This document shows positions 63,775-64,000 of a stretch of DNA of 64,000 nt, piece after piece. Each line of letters begins with the position of its first letter. Positions within the stretch are counted from its first letter, which is position 1. Position numbers and translations under genes: made by a program. The stretch comes from JACKDW01 sp964621785. Its GTDB lineage: Bacteria > Myxococcota_A > Polyangia > Nannocystales > Nannocystaceae. The notes under the pieces were generated by a model, which saw only the letters and a list, made by a program, of their open reading frames with translations, was not told the DNA's origin and made no database searches. The DNA lies in NCBI GenBank assembly GCA_964621785.1, contig CAZUPD010000009.1, positions 48,882 to 112,881 on the forward strand, given 5' to 3'.

Positions 63775-64000
63775 ATGCTGCCTGAACGCATCCGACTCGA
63801 AGGGTTCAACAACCTGACCAAAACCGTCAGCTTGAACCTCTACGAATTGTTCGTCGCCACGACCGAGGCCCAACAGCAGCAGTTGGGCGAGCGCATCAAC
63901 CAGGAATTTTCCGCAGCCCGGATCACCGAAACGTTGCGCAGCATCGCGGAGATCATCGACGGGGAAGGGGACGGCGCCGGCAATCCACTGCGGAATCCAC
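63775..64000 (+). CDS. speD: S-adenosylmethionine decarboxylase proenzyme, 5' part
   Basis: The window ends inside this gene; 75 residues are visible. The start MLPERIRLEGFNNLTKTVSLNLYELFVATTEAQQ and the later RITETLRSIAEIIDG match the N-terminus of the Escherichia coli-type SpeD (L-x-G-F-N-N-L-T-K, then I-Y-D-x-x-A-K-T). That enzyme makes decarboxylated SAM for spermidine synthesis after self-cleavage to a pyruvoyl form. The cleavage serine lies beyond the window. Confidence 0.88.
   Translation, partial: MLPERIRLEGFNNLTKTVSLNLYELFVATTEAQQQQLGERINQEFSAARITETLRSIAEIIDGEGDGAGNPLRNP

Overview
The window is GC-rich and gene-dense and fits a myxobacterium, most likely of the Nannocystineae/Enhygromyxa-Plesiocystis type. 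The pointers are a MYXO-CTERM-like sorting tail, many lipoproteins with long Ser/Thr/Asp/Glu-rich linkers, an IgGFc-binding-like lipoprotein, a serine/threonine kinase, an NtrC-type regulator, a TPR-CHAT protein, and a short-chain dehydrogenase next to a Rieske oxygenase that resembles the bacterial sterol C-4 demethylation pair. The species cannot be fixed from sequence alone.

Layout. 1-10 kb is mostly core: sigma54 activator, pyrF, a Dabb protein, a serine hydrolase, a membrane protein with an effector-associated-like domain, aroE, ftsZ with its terminator, and a membrane Ser/Thr kinase. 10.0-14.6 kb is an island of two overlapping adenine DNA methyltransferase genes; the larger looks like a type IIG enzyme whose nuclease active site is lost. 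14.8-25.4 kb holds exported proteins (beta-propeller lipoprotein, VWA protein, MYXO-CTERM protein coupled to a cupin dioxygenase), a cytidylate-type deaminase, tRNA-Thr(UGU), a 31-bp minisatellite and a repeat-stalk lipoprotein. Two 100-N assembly gaps fall inside tandem repeats.

25.4-32.6 kb is metabolic: cysH, SDR plus Rieske oxygenase, a sulfite-oxidase-family enzyme, a hydrolase lipoprotein and a GNAT. 32.7-39.7 kb encodes large envelope proteins, including four Ig-like repeats fused to an LtaS-like enzyme. 40.2-44.7 kb is a compact trio of ECF sigma factor, membrane anti-sigma-like protein and exported TPR-CHAT protease. 44.7-56.7 kb has a desaturase, a sensor kinase, an acyltransferase and several lipoproteins. 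56.8-63.7 kb has two paralogous HTTM-type membrane proteins flanking a translationally coupled SAP-like gene, and the window ends in the 5' part of speD.

The signal no gene explains is a short dispersed motif, TGYARRTACA (near-palindrome TGYARRTRCA). I count 26 exact copies by eye where roughly 0.4 would be expected from base composition. Most lie inside genes, in different reading frames, and they use codons (GCA, ACA, GTA) that are otherwise rare here. About three quarters lie in one orientation, and none falls in the methyltransferase island. It behaves like a host-specific genome-wide signal such as an iterated palindrome, a polar chromosome mark or an uptake sequence, not like a promoter element.
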